From positions 286,737,343-286,801,342 of the forward strand of contig NC_090989.1 in assembly GCF_041146395.1 (NCBI RefSeq): a DNA stretch of 64,000 nucleotides. The letters run 5' to 3'. The DNA is from Eulemur rufifrons (taxonomy: Eukaryota > Chordata > Mammalia > Primates > Lemuridae). Made by a program: the position numbers and the translations under genes. The notes under the pieces were generated by a model. That model searched no databases. It was given only the letters and a program-made list of their open reading frames with translations, and was not told where the DNA came from. Shown one piece after another: positions 35,136 through 49,425 of this stretch. Every line of letters begins with the position of its first letter. The stretch's first letter is position 1.

Positions 35136-35950
35136 AGATCCAGAAGTACTAAAGCTGATCCAAGGCTCAGGTTTCTGGGGAATTCCAGGGCGGTGCGGGC
35201 GCGGTGCGGGCGTGGCCTCCGGTCAGCAAATGGCCTCTGGACTCCATGTTAAAATCAGACCCTGCAGCTGCTCAGGTCTGTCTTGAAGGATGGGCTTTCA
35301 GGTACACATTTGTCCGCATTCTGACTCTGAGCCGGACCCGTCCGGGGCAGCGGCTGCAGCCGGCCCCCAGCGGCAGTGGAGGGGCCGGGCAGTGCCACCA
35401 GCCCTGTGCCTGGGAAACGCCCAAGCGCCTGTGAAATAAGGATCAGTTCTGGGTCGCGTCGGCTGCGGGTCCAGCTTCGGAGAGTTGGCCGGCGCGGTCC
35501 GGGGGCTCCCGCAGAGGCCTGTGACAACGGCTGAGGCAGGGTGGGGAGGACGCCGAGCCCAGCCGGGATGCGAGGAGGCTCATTAGGGCCCGAGGGGTGG
35601 GGCGTCGATGGGACCTGGAAACAGCTGAGAGCGGGAAATTGAGTCCAGTGCGTCGGGCCAGGGCTGGGGGCTTTCTGAAGACGCATGTGTCAGAGCGTCG
35701 CCGCTGCAAGATCTTAGGTTTGTCACGCGACCCAGGTGCGGCGGGAGTGTGGGCAGCGACGCCACCTGCGCGGCGGGGCTGGTCTATCCAAGGCTGGCAG
35801 CGGCTGGGCTGCGACGACCCGCGAGGGCGTCTGGGGACCGCCGCTGCGCCCTGGTGGCTGCAGCAGCTCTGTTCATGGCATGGGAAAGGTTTCTGACCAC
35901 CGAGTCGTCCCAAGCAGAACCTCGTCCAACGCAGGACCACAGAAACCTTC
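35136..35950. other. GC-rich right part of duplicon copy 2, no gene identified
   Basis: Aligns with 9761-10560. Relative to copy 1 it carries an altered segment at about 35756-35820 (ACGCCACCTGCGCGGCGGGG... TCTATCCAAGGCTGGCAG). Confidence 0.55.
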
Positions 35951-35959
35951 CCCATCTCG

Positions 35960-36705
35960 CTCCTTCACTGGGGTCGACTCCTGGGGTGAATCACGTCCTT
36001 GGGAGTGTACACAACTGTCATCTTCACAACCTGAGGGTTTTCCTCGGTGTTGGATTGTGCCCAGACTCCCACGTGGCTCTTATAGAGCAGGGTGGGTAGT
36101 GTTGGCGAGGCTAACTGAATGGATGGGAATTTGGGCAAAAGCCATTGAGTGGCAAAGTCTCCTGGTGAAAATAACTCAAGCGTTATTTCCCCTAGTTGGG
36201 AGAAGGACGTATGGGCCTGGTAGGTTTTTAAGAAGTCCCTGTCCGGGAGATGTATGAGGGCTGACGGGACAAGCAAAAGGCCACAGCTATCACGAGGGGT
36301 CCTAGTTGGAGGATAGGTAGAGATTTAGGAACTGTCATAGATTCGTTGGCCACTCCAACCATCTAGATGAATTCAGAACCCCAGGGAGGTCACAGAGACA
36401 GTGTGCCGGGGCTAAGGATAGACAGCGTAGCCCCAGTGTCACCCACATCTCCAGTCTTAATATCTAACTCCTCTCCGATCTTAATATTTAATTCTCTTAG
36501 TTGGTTAATCTGGATAGGGGTTGTGTTCCATGAATGGCCCTGGAGTATCCCTGCTTTGCTGGTGGGCGAGATCCCGGGGACTTTAGCAGGATTTAGTTGT
36601 AGCCAAATATTGGAGGAAATCAGGGGATTTAGGATCCATTCCAGGCCACAGGTAGATAACAATGACTTGAACACAGTGCACAGGGCTTCAATCTACTAGC
36701 AGGTG
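35960..36705 (-). pseudogene. Endogenous retrovirus fragment: protease to start of reverse transcriptase (copy 2)
   Basis: On the minus strand the upstream segment (about 36674-36390) has the protease motif DTGA (GDVGDTGATLSIL). The downstream segment (about 36276-35965) has a protease-end-like stretch around RDFLKTYQAH and continues further than in copy 1, with features that could be the beginning of a polymerase region. The two segments are separated by stops, and no further pol, env or gag is evident. It is a decayed relic, parallel to copy 1. Family placement is uncertain. Confidence 0.6.
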
Positions 36706-36783
36706 TGCTTTAGTTTTCCTTAGAAGCATGATTTTCTCTGTCCACGTGATCATATAGGAATCTCAGATTTTAGAACTTCTTGA

Positions 36784-38394
36784 GGGGAGGAAGCTAAACC
36801 AAGGCAGGCTTTAGGTTTTACTTATAGTCTTAAGGTTCTCGGACTTATAGTCTCTTTACTTATAGTTCTCTTTACTTATAGTCTTAAGGTCTGTCACTGC
36901 CAGGAAGTGACAATTTTTACTCATTCACTGTAAGGCTGGGAACACTGGCATTTTATGCATAGTCTTAAATATGACACTTCAGTCAAATCCTTGGCAATAT
37001 GGCCAGTGTTTCCAATTGTATCCTGCTTGTAAAGAGACAGCATATTTTTATTGAACTTATATAAATAAAGATAATGATATTCACAAATACTTCCGGAATT
37101 TTGAAGGAATCGAGTAGGGAGAAAAAGCAAATGCTTTCATCTTTGTTCACAATAGGATACTTTATGAAATTGTTGCAAATTTCATATACAGAGCTTATGA
37201 AAGAAAATTTCCTTGACTCTGGAAAACATTTAGGTAAAGAACATTTTAAATAAAGGCATAAAAGCAGTATTATTATCAATTACTTAGTTTCATGTAATCA
37301 AGATTGTTTTTCTCAATCTTGGTTAACAATTTTGGACTATAGCTGATTGAAAATGCTTCCATCAAAGAATTTAAAATAATAACTGTGGAAACCCAGAACA
37401 GCCATGGTCAAAAGTCTGATGAGAGTTTACAATTGGCAAGAAAATTTAGGTATTTCTGTGGCATATAACAGTTTAACATAGTAATCATAATGACTGATAG
37501 CACATAACACAACACATTAGAATTTTCAGAATCACATATTTTTGGAATACATTTTAATAACACATTTACACAAATATGACCAAGTTAAATATCATTTCTT
37601 ATTTGGCAATGCTTCCTATACGATTTACCAAATTAGCCTAATAGTTTAACATCTCCACAAGAAGAGATATACATTCTTTGATGCTCTCCTGGGGTCCAAC
37701 TGGAAAATCCCAAAGTTAATTTTAGGTCAAAAAGATTTAATTTAGGATTTTGATCCCAGGAAAACCTGCCAAAGATGTTAAAAGGTTTGAGGTACTTCAC
37801 TAAACAGAGTCAGAGGTCACTAACAGACTCAGATAACTTTTGTTTCTTTGAAATAAGAAGTCAAAAGTATATGAGTCTAAACTCTTATTCAATTAATGTT
37901 CAATTACTGTTTTAGAATTATCTTATTTGGATAATATCTATATATTCAATGAATATTCATCATTTAACTTCACTTAGTAAAACTCTAAGGGTATATTTAC
38001 TGAAAATATTTGAGAAACCTCCCCAAGTAAACATGTTACAAAATATAACCATCATCAAAAATTTATTTACAAACTTTTTTCCTAGCCACATCTACCCAAT
38101 TTATTCATTCTTAACAATTATGCCTGGAAAATTTCATGAGACAGACAAATATAGCCATCATCCCAGGCTAAATTTTCATGCCAGGAAAGCATCATAAAAG
38201 TAAGAAACTTAAAGTTAAATATATGCATATTTAGCTGAAGACCTGGCCATTCTCATCAAACCAATATTAGACCAGTCTCATCTGCCAAAAGATTACTAAG
38301 TCCTGTGCATTTGAATAGCATCTGGGCTTATTTGCACAATTTACGAATACTCATTTATTTATAAGCCAATTTGGTACTATGGACGATATACAAA
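36784..38394. other. AT-rich DNA, no gene seen, with a small tandem repeat at its left end
   Basis: At 36815-36895 ACTTATAGTCTTAAGGT and ACTTATAGT(T)CTCTTT recur about four times. The rest is AT-rich and unclassified. Open frames such as 36983-37279 (minus) and 37949-38197 (plus) have no recognisable features. It may continue the retroviral relic or be an old repeat. Confidence 0.5.
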
Positions 38395-38765
38395 CAGACC
38401 TTTGTAGACAGTCCCATTTGTTGAAGCTGTCATTTCTCCCCATCCAGTTATCTTGATATCCTTGTTTAAAATTGATTGACCATAAATGAAAGGTTTAAGT
38501 CTGGACCTCTATTCTGTTCCACTTGGCTGTAGGTCCATCTTTATGTCAGCATCACACTGTCTTTATTGCCATAGCTTGGCAGTAAAATTGGATGTCTGGT
38601 TGTGTAAGTTCTTCAATTTTGTTCTTTTTCAAAATTGTTTTGGCTGCTATATTGTCTAGATGCTCTGAATTTCCATACACATGTTAGGGTCAGCTTGTCA
38701 TTTCCACTAAAAAAAGGCGCTGCCAGGGTTCAGTAAGGATCCTGGTTAGTCTGTAGATCAGTTTA
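38395..38765 (-). mobile_element. L1 fragment, antisense
   Basis: CCATTTGTTGAAGCTGTC, TCTATTCTGTTCCACTTGG, TGCCATAGCTTGGCAGTAAA and TTCAAAATTGTTTTGGCTGC follow the order of antisense L1 ORF2. The fragment is cut off before a GC-rich insert. Confidence 0.85.
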
Positions 38766-38774
38766 GGGGAAAAC

Positions 38775-38970
38775 TGCCCCTTAACACAGCCAGACCCCCG
38801 CCTCCGAGGCGCCCCCTTCCCCGCCCCTCCCCGTCCTCTCCCCATCCCGGTCCTCCCGCCCCGCCCCGCCCTCGCCCGCTGTCCGGCTGCGCCCCAGTGT
38901 GGCCGCGGGGGGAGGAGCGGAGCCGCAGCGCGGGGCTGGCGGGGGGCGGACGGGGAGGGGGCGGGGCCGG
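38775..38970. other. Isolated 200-bp GC/CpG-rich segment between L1 and Alu
   Basis: AGACCCCCGCCTCCGAGGCG through GGGGGCGGGGCCGGGG is extremely GC-rich, with GC boxes, and is surrounded by AT-rich DNA. It abuts the 5' end of the next Alu. It looks like a piece of a promoter or 5' leader carried here, possibly by retrotransposition, but no gene is recognisable. Confidence 0.5.
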
Positions 38971-39590
<620 letters not shown>

Positions 39591-39593
39591 AAT

Positions 39594-39895
39594 ACAGTCA
39601 TACCTCAGTATCTTTAGGGGATTGGTTCCAGGATCCCCATCAACATCAAAATCTGCGGATGCTCAAGTCCCTTATATAAAATGGCATAATATTTGCGTAT
39701 AACTTATATATATTCTCCTGTATACTTTAAATGATCTCTAGATTACTTACAATACCAAATGCAATGTAAATACTATATAAATAGTTGTTATACTGTATTT
39801 TTTGTGTTATTTAATTTTTTTTCCCTGACTATTTTTGATCTGCGGTTAGTTGAATCTGTGAATGCCTAACCATAGATCTGGAAAGCTGACCATAG
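39594..39895 (+). mobile_element. MER2 DNA transposon (TcMar-Tigger)
   Basis: ACAGTCATACCTCAGTATC, GGATTGGTTCCAGGATCCCC, TCTGCGGATGCTCAAGTCCC and the end TTTGATCTGCGGTTAGTTG are the characteristic terminal and internal phrases of MER2. It is non-autonomous, with no transposase frame. Confidence 0.8.
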
Positions 39896-40540
39896 AGATT
39901 GCTACCAGGTGTGAAGTGTCATGGGAAGAAAAGAAAAAGAATGAGGTAGGAAGGATTGAGAATTGGTGTCTGGCGGTTGCAATTTTAAATACCTGGCTCA
40001 GGCTAAGTATCAACGCTAAGTGACATTTCCTTGTGAGAGGATATTCCGGCTGCTTTGACAGTAAACAGAGTAGATGATGGGCAGGGAGGCCCTGCAGTTT
40101 AGTAGTCACTGAGTTATAATTGATATGCTGGAAGTAACGCAGGTGAGAACTAGTCTGATGTATTTTGGAAGTGGAACCAACGAGCTTTCTTGGCAGATTG
40201 GAAGTGAAAATGAGAATGTGAGGGACCAAGGATGACGCCAAAGTCTGTGGCCTGAGCAGCTGGAAGGATGCCCTGACACCAGCACCTGGCTCTCTCTGTC
40301 CCTTTGACCACAGGCAGAGTTTGGCGGGTCCTTTGGTGGAGTACTGGCCGCTAGACTGGGACACTGTCACGTGTCCCGACTTCTGGGACGTATGCGATCG
40401 GGGGGGGGGGGAGTCACAGGGGTCGGGGCACGAACAGTTTTCCCATTGCAAATGCCAGCTGGATGTGCTGGGCCTGAAGCCAGTGAATGACAAACGATTC
40501 TGACTGTGACATTGAAAAAAACAATGGTCGGAGGGTTTCA
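39896..40540. other. No gene seen; region before the CpG island
   Basis: Mixed sequence with a G-run at 40400-40410. The minus frame 39846-40493 overlaps MER2 and has no protein-like features. Confidence 0.5.
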
Positions 40541-40856
40541 GGACCTCGAGGTCTCAACTGCTACCGACAGACACCTCGCCCCCCGCCAGCTCGGCACCCC
40601 GCTTCCTCCTCAGGGCGCGGCCGCGGCCCACACCGCGCGCAGACGCCGCCCCTCCGCGGCCGGGTGGGCGCGAGCCGCAGCCGCCTGCAGGCCGGGCTGG
40701 GAAGAGGCTCCCGCGCGCTCCCGCGCAGGCTCGGTCGCCATCTTCCGCGCGCGCTCCCGCGCAGGCTCCACCCCCTGCTGTGGGCGGTCGGTTCCCCACA
40801 GCAGCGGCCGCCCAGCCTGCGCGGCTCCAAGGTGGGGGTGGTGCCGCCCGCCCATC

Positions 40857-40975
40857 CCGAGGCGGGGCCTGGCCGGGGCGGGGCCTGGCCGGGGCGGGGC
40901 CTGGCTGGGGCGGGCCAAGGGGCGGGGCCTGGCCGGGGCGGGCCTTGGCTGGGGCGGGGCCGGGGCGGGGCCGGC
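40857..40975 (+). repeat. Tandem GC-box (Sp1-type) repeat in the CpG island
   Basis: Repeats of GGGGCGGGGCCTGGCC (16 bases), at least six copies with small variants (GGGCGGGCCAAGGGGCGG, CTTGGCTGGGGCGG), lie immediately upstream of the inferred first exon. Each unit is a perfect GC box for Sp/KLF factors. Confidence 0.85.
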
Positions 40976-40984
40976 ATGGCAGCC

Positions 40985-41167
40985 GCCGCGGTTGCGCGAT
41001 GAAGCCCCGCTCCCCGCCGCTCTCCGAGCGCGCGACGCCGCCGGCTGCGCGAGTCTGGGCGGGGCGGAGGGAGCCGGGAGCGCAGTTGCGGGCGTCGGGG
41101 CCGCAGGAGCCGCGGAGCCGGCCAGAGAGCGGTGCTGCGGAGGTGGGCGGCCGCGACAAAGGCGACA
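40985..41167 (+). other. Probable non-coding first exon of an unidentified gene
   Basis: After the GC-box array, sequence rich in GCCGCC/GCCGGCC leads to GACA/GTGAGT, a strong splice donor at 41167/41168. ATGs at 40976 and 41000 open only a short frame or one that would meet a stop if joined to the exon at 46051, so this is best read as 5' leader with upstream ATGs. The start site is not determinable; 40985 is nominal. Confidence 0.45.
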
Positions 41168-41924
41168 GTGAGTGCAGCGCCGGCCCCGCGCCTCGCCCTC
41201 TCGGGCCCTTAGGCGTCGGCCTGAGGCCCCGAACCCCGGTCCCCGAGGGCTCCGCGGTGAGCGCGGGCTGCGGGCTGCGGGCTGCGGGCTGAGGGCTGAG
41301 CCTGCGGCTCCGTTTCCAGGTTCGGGCGAGGTCGCTTCCCCGAGGACCCGCCCTTTGGGCTTCGTCCATTCCCTCTGAGGAAGGGACCCGAGCTCAGCTC
41401 GGAATTCAGGCAGGCGGGCGACCGAGGCGCCGACCCCCCGCCGCGGTAAAGCGGAAACGCAGACCCCTGCCCCCACTTGGCGGGTCTGGCGGTCGCCAGG
41501 GTGGCGCGAGGGGTGGGCGGGGACGGCCCGGGGCCTCCAGGTGAGGGTTGGCGGGGCGGGGACCCGGGCTCCGGAGCCCCGACTGTCGCCCGAGGCGCCC
41601 GGCGCGTCCCGCCCGCAGTCCCGCAGCGGAGCTCGCTGGGCTCGGAGCGAAAGTCCTGGCCGCCACCTCGGAGGAGGAGGAGCGCGGGCGACTCTCACAG
41701 GTGTTTTCACCGGCTGTGGCTGCTGGTTGTGATTTTGGGTCCCGGGTGTGGTCAGCAGCGGCTCGCTGATGCCGCTTTAATGGCTGAAAAAGGGCCCCAA
41801 TCCACTGACTTAATGTGTGCAAGAAACGGTGTTGAGATTCCTTATTACCTTGCAGTTCTTTTAAATGATAAGGCTTCGTAGAGGAATTCGGTGGTGGTGT
41901 GCAGTTTGCAAACGTAAACGTTAA

Positions 41925-41985
41925 AGGGCTTGGAATACAGTAGATGCTCATTAAAACATTTGTTGAACGAATGAATCTGGAAGCA
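41925..41985 (+). mobile_element. Ancient SINE/LINE (L2-like) 3' end remnant
   Basis: GGAATACAGTAGATGCTCAT, followed by an AACATTTGTTGAACGAATGAA-type phrase, is a typical L2 tail. Confidence 0.55.
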
Positions 41986-43540
<1,555 letters not shown>

Positions 43541-43554
43541 AAAACAATATTTGG

Positions 43555-44938
<1,384 letters not shown>

Positions 44939-46050
44939 CTGTTTTAGTGTTTTCTTATCTCAGTTTTTATGAAACAAATATTTTAACATTTTATTGAATG
45001 TTAAATGTTAGTAATGTGTCAGAATGGGGCATTGTAGGTTCCCTGTGTATTCTTGAGAGGAACTGAGTAAAACATGTGCTTATCCTTAATGCTTGCTTGC
45101 TAGTTAGGTGATAGCATTTTTTCTGATTTTTTTTCATACTTCCTGGAAAAACTTGGAATTTAGCATATTAAATATTGACTTGCTGCCTCAGTTCAAAGCT
45201 TAAGTATGCTTGAATCTTTCTGTAATACTACCAAATTATGAATGGACTAGAATTTAGTTGAGACTGCTCTGTGACTGCATCCAGATGGGGTTTCTGAATT
45301 GAAATGCCAGAAATACTTGGTAATAAATTGTCTTTATTGTCTTTATCTTGACACTATAAAATACCTGTAAATGTATTTCAGTCAAAATTATGGTAACACA
45401 CACTCACTCCTTTTCCTAGAATGCATTAGATAAGTCCGGATTAAATAGAGGTGACTTTGAAAATGACTAAATGGTGAGCCCTGATACTTCTGTTTTGTTG
45501 CTTGCCCGCTTAGAAACTCATGCTAAGATTTCTTATGACATCTTCCATGATCAAATTTTGTACTTGTACTCAAACCTAAAACGATTTTTGTTTTATTTGA
45601 CTTAATTTGCTTTCACTTTTTGCTTAGTAAAGCAAAAATGAATTTTTACTACCTCTAGCATTGTGTATATTTTATACCTTACGTGTAGTGGGAATTTATG
45701 GTTATCTATGGAACTACTATGTTCAGTGGATGGGACTTGGTAAGGTTAAGCAGAAAACAGTTTTCACTGTGCCTTCAGACCCTCCATAGATTCAGTCTCT
45801 ACCTCTGCATGAGCTCTTAGTAAGATCAGATAGCTTTTCCAGTAACTTTCAGGTAATAAAACCTCTTGTGGTTACTTGTCATTCATAATCTTATTTTAGT
45901 CATTAGAAGGTGCAGTTCAGTATAATCAGTGTTGAGACTCTCACACAATTCTGAACTCTTCTTTGGTTCCCACTGTTTCAGACCTAGAAGCCTGCTTTGG
46001 AGGAAGATTCCTACTTGATTTCTCATTTTACTTTGCCAGATTCTCTTCAG
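44939..46050. other. Intron-like DNA
   Basis: No exon or named repeat seen. It ends with the acceptor TTGCCAGATTCTCTTCAG at 46033-46050. Confidence 0.5.
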
Positions 46051-46051
46051 T

Positions 46052-46109
46052 ATGACGTCCTCACCTGCTCAGGGTCCAGCTCCGTGCGGAAAAGGGATCG
46101 AGGGGAAAG
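46052..46109 (+). CDS. Probable first coding exon of an unidentified gene
   Basis: After a pyrimidine/AG acceptor (TTCTCTTCAG ending at 46050) a 59-base exon begins with T and ATG and ends GGGGAAAG/GTATGG. It encodes MTSSPAQGPAPCGKGIEGK, ending one base into the next codon. Its GC content is well above the surrounding intron, which supports a real exon. It is spaced about 4.9 kb from the CpG-island exon, on the same strand. I do not recognise the protein: the N-terminus is short, low in complexity and without a domain, signal peptide or membrane segment. The next exons were not identified in the window and may lie beyond 64 kb. Caveat: this could be a chance combination of splice-like signals. 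Confidence 0.4.
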
Positions 46110-46449
46110 GTATGGTTTATTTTAGGTCATCTGATTGTGATCTGGCATTTTTGCCTTCTGAGTTGGACAGGTTGTTCAAAGCTGATGCCCTAGGACTGCT
46201 GGAAATAGTTTTCTTGAGAATTCTATGTCTGGGACCCCCAGCTACAATTCCTGTGATATAATTCTCTATCTTTAATTTCGCTTCCCAGCTTTCCTCATCT
46301 GCGGGCCCACTTTGCCCAGGGTGACGTTTTGCTTTAGTGTTTAAGGTAGTTCTATAACATTTTAACCAGAACTGCCCATACTTTACTAAGGATATTTCAT
46401 TTGGCATAATTCCACTGGGGCCTCCACATCCTCTATTTCCAAATTCTGT
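46110..46449. other. Intron-like DNA
   Basis: No feature seen. The open minus frame 46117-46584 runs into MER2 sequence and is not a gene. Confidence 0.45.
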
Positions 46450-46735
46450 CAGATACAGTAGACCCTCTGTGTCTGTGGGTTCCACATGTAAGGATTCAAC
46501 CAACTGTGGATCAAAAACACTGAACCCTGTCTCTAAAAAAAAGACAAATTTAAAAACTACAGGATAACAGCTACTTAATGGCATTTACATATAAGTAATC
46601 TAGAGATGCTTTAAAGTCTATGGATATGTATAGGTTATATGCAAACACCTACTCATTTTATATCTGGTACTTGAGCATCTGGGGATGTTGGTATGGTGGG
46701 GTTCCATGAACCAAACCCCCGTGGGACAGCTGTAA
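46450..46735 (-). mobile_element. MER2 DNA transposon fragment (second copy)
   Basis: ACAGTAGACCCTCTGTGTC, ATTCAACCAACTGTGGATC, AAGTAATCTAGAGATG, CTTGAGCATCTGGGGATG and CCATGAACCAAACCCCCGTG are MER2 phrases in reverse order to the copy at 39594-39895. Confidence 0.75.
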
Positions 46736-47580
46736 CCCCCCTTGACAGTACTTCTGTCTGTTTGGGACCTGCAGTCCATTGCTTCTGCCACCTCTGTACT
46801 GTCCCCCTTCCTGCACATCCTTACTTGAATATTTTCCCTGCCTTGAATCCATGGTCCGCTATTATAATTTCTCCCTTTCATACGCCCTCAGTTGCATGTA
46901 GGGCGCTCCTCCGTTGCACTCCCCTGGCCAGCCCTCCACCCCACACCGTTTACATGCAGTTCTCCATCCGGTTCAGCCTGCACCTGGGCAGTTGACCGTG
47001 CTCTGAGGAAAACACAGCCATGCTGACCTGGGTCTCCCGTTCAGTGCCTGAACGCTGACCTCAGGAAGGCCCTTTGTGTTGCTGACAGTGGCGTAATCCC
47101 AGGACATTTCCCTGGTTGAATCACTTTAGCATTCCCCTAAATGACTATTTTCACCTCTCTCCTCAAACCTCTAACCTTTTCTAAATTTTCATCTGATAAC
47201 GTGTTTCCTGTGTGTGAAAAATGAAAGTGATCAGAAAGCGTTTCCATGTCCCTCAGGCCTCTGCCCTTGCTCTTTGCATTTTCTGCTGTTCTTCCCCCTG
47301 GTCTCCACGGCTGCCCTGGGTTCTCTCCCTTCCTCCTGTCAAGGACACTGCGTTGCTTCCATGTCCATCCCCTTGTGCATGCCAGTGACATGCGTCAGTG
47401 TCCTATTTTTACCAGATCATTCCTGTCAGCATATAGATATGTATGCAGCATGTAGATACTGATATCTCCCATCTTTAAAAAACATTGTTCAACACCACAT
47501 CTTTCTTTAGTTACTACTCTCCAGAAAAGTTGATATTTGTGGTCTTTAGTACTCCCTCTCTCACTTGGATCCACTACAGT
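46736..47580. other. No gene seen
   Basis: Mixed sequence; short overlapping frames on both strands only. Confidence 0.45.
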
Positions 47581-48720
47581 GAGGTTTTTTTTTTTTTTTT
47601 TCTCTCTTCCATTCTACTATAGCAGCTCTTTTTTGATGTTACTAGTGACCTCTTTGGTGAATTTTAATGTCAGTGAATATAGCAGCAGTCACAGCATTTG
47701 ATGTGGTTGATAATGTTCTCTTCTTTGAAACCTTCTTCCCTTTGCTTCTGGGATATTACTGCTTATTTTCAGTTTCTTTTGCTGGTTCCTTTTCATCACT
47801 CCAACTTCTAAAAAATGAGGCAGTGTTCCAGGGATATACGTTTAGACCTCTTCTGTATTTATATTTAGTCCCTTGTGATCTCATCTCATTTATCTAGAAT
47901 TATATATTTCTAACTAAAAATTTTGTCTTTAGTCTGAATTTCTTTCCTAATCTCCAGACTTGTATGTTCATCTGCGCACTCAACATTTTCAGCTAGATGT
48001 CTAATTTAACTAGACATCTAGATCCCAAATTTAACGTCACAACTGAACAACTCGTCACCTCCTTCTCTCCCACCCCCTCCAATAATTGTTTCCATTCCAT
48101 TCTTCCTCATCTTTTAAATGTCCACTCCCTCTTTCAGTTTCTCTGGCCCCAAACCTCATAGACATCTTGATACTCCCTTCTGATACTCCCACATCTAATT
48201 CAAATAATTATCACGAAAGTATATTCTTTATATACTTTAAATGCTGCCTTAACTATAAATGGAACCACAATTTGCTGCCACCCCTGTAAGCAACTATAAC
48301 CTCTTGCTTGTGTTATTTTCATAGTCACTAGTCTCCCCACTGCTTCTGCACTTTTCTATTCTCAACCCAGCAACCAGGGTGATCCTTTTAACATGAAAGT
48401 CTGGTTATTTCACTCCTGTGTTCAAACTGTTCAGTGGCTTTCTATATCCTTGAGAGTAAAAGCCAGAATATTTACTGTGTGAATAAGAGCCTCCATTGAT
48501 CTGTACCTCCTGCCTCTCTGGTTTTGTGTCCTACACAATCAGGTTTCTCCTTGGCTTCCTCTACTCTGGCCCCCAGGCATCCTCCAGGCGCGGTCTTGCT
48601 TTCGTGCCCTCAGGGATAGAGCATTGTTTTATTCACTGCAGAGTCCCCAGGACTGAGGCTGGCTCCTGATGGGCACTCACAGTTCCTGAATGAATGGCTG
48701 CTTGTCTTGTTACTCCTGAT
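47581..48720 (-). mobile_element. Ancient interspersed repeat fragments, including an L2-like end
   Basis: After a T-run (47587-47600) the sequence resembles 16161-17205 in type: TTGGTGAATTTTAATGTCAG, AGCTAGATGTCTAATTTAAC, AACCCAGCAACCAGGGTGAT, GAAAGTCTGGTTATTTCACTC. It then passes at about 48540-48710 into an L2-like end (CCCAGGACTGAGGCTGG, GAATGAATGGC). Exact family not assigned. Confidence 0.4.
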
Positions 48721-49245
48721 TCTGGTTACAGCCTATGTGCATGTTTCTATAATGAAAGTATTTGAACTTCACCTAAAACCGTATAGTCCTGTAAGAATTA
48801 AGTAGAAACAAATTTAGATACAAGAATATAAAGTAAGTTTCAAGTCAGTTTTTGTGTATGGGAAGTGAAAATACACAGTGAAATGGTAAGGGACAGAGGA
48901 GGTAGGAAAAGAATGAAGAGAGCTAAGGCAAATGAAATAAAGAAGAGGAAAACCTGGTTTGGAAATAGGGTGACAACATGTAAAAAATTTATTCTGGGCT
49001 TGTCCCATATTTCTTTTCAGTTACATTTCTTGAGTTCTGAATGTTGGTGATTTTCATGGACTAGACATTTCAAGTTGGACTATATTATACCCTTGTTTTT
49101 ATCAGGGATGTAGGCTCAGGTGAGCTCAGGAGCCAAAACTTCATTGTTCTTCTGTGTTTTGCTCAACTCTTTTTGTTAAAGAAAAGGAGAAATTACTGAG
49201 AAAGCCTAATGGTATTCTTAGCAGTTTTTATTTATTTATTTTTTT
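48721..49245. other. No gene seen; AT-rich
   Basis: No recognisable repeat or exon. Confidence 0.45.
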
Positions 49246-49425
49246 TTTGTAGAAACCTCTAATGGAAGTCTCATAGTTTTAGGGAGGGATTTTCAGTGTA
49301 CAAAAATGTATTGGTATGCCTGTCCTCTTGGTACTGTGCCGCCTATTTAGTCCCCCCTTAAAAAAGGAGAGGAATATAAGTACATTTATTGTTTTGCATG
49401 GTAAACTAGCAGCTAGCTACAATAA
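49246..49425 (+). repeat. Left arm of a 1-kb-spaced inverted repeat
   Basis: TAGAAACCTCTAATGGAAGT through CAGCTAGCTACAATAATCAC reappears as reverse complement at 50419-50595, with only a few differences (for example CCGCCTATTTAG against CAACCTATTTAA when read in the same sense). This unit is not a repeat I recognise. Confidence 0.85.

Larger units (their letters stand above)
29881..36783 (+). repeat. Duplicon copy 2 (6.9 kb, direct orientation)
   Basis: Matches 5227-11396 from CTGCTCTGTCCTCATGGGGC to GAACTTCTTGA. Its left edge interrupts an L1 at GAATAATG/CTGCT, where CTGCT would be expected in both sequences (microhomology). Its right edge continues into GGGGAGGAAGC rather than the Alu seen after copy 1. 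The copies differ by scattered substitutions and small indels and in minisatellite length. Confidence 0.95.
40550..41765 (+). promoter_or_regulatory. CpG island, probable promoter of a plus-strand gene
   Basis: CpG density and GC content jump at about 40550 and stay high to about 41760, unlike the flanks. The island holds a GC-box array, a probable first exon with a donor at 41167, and several further GC boxes. Long frames on both strands across the island conflict with each other and are composition effects. Confidence 0.8.

Noticed and set aside
40554..41710. Long frames across the CpG island on both strands
   Set aside because: They conflict with each other, are rich in P, R, G and A, and include tandem GC boxes translated as repeats. 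They are typical shadows of CpG islands.
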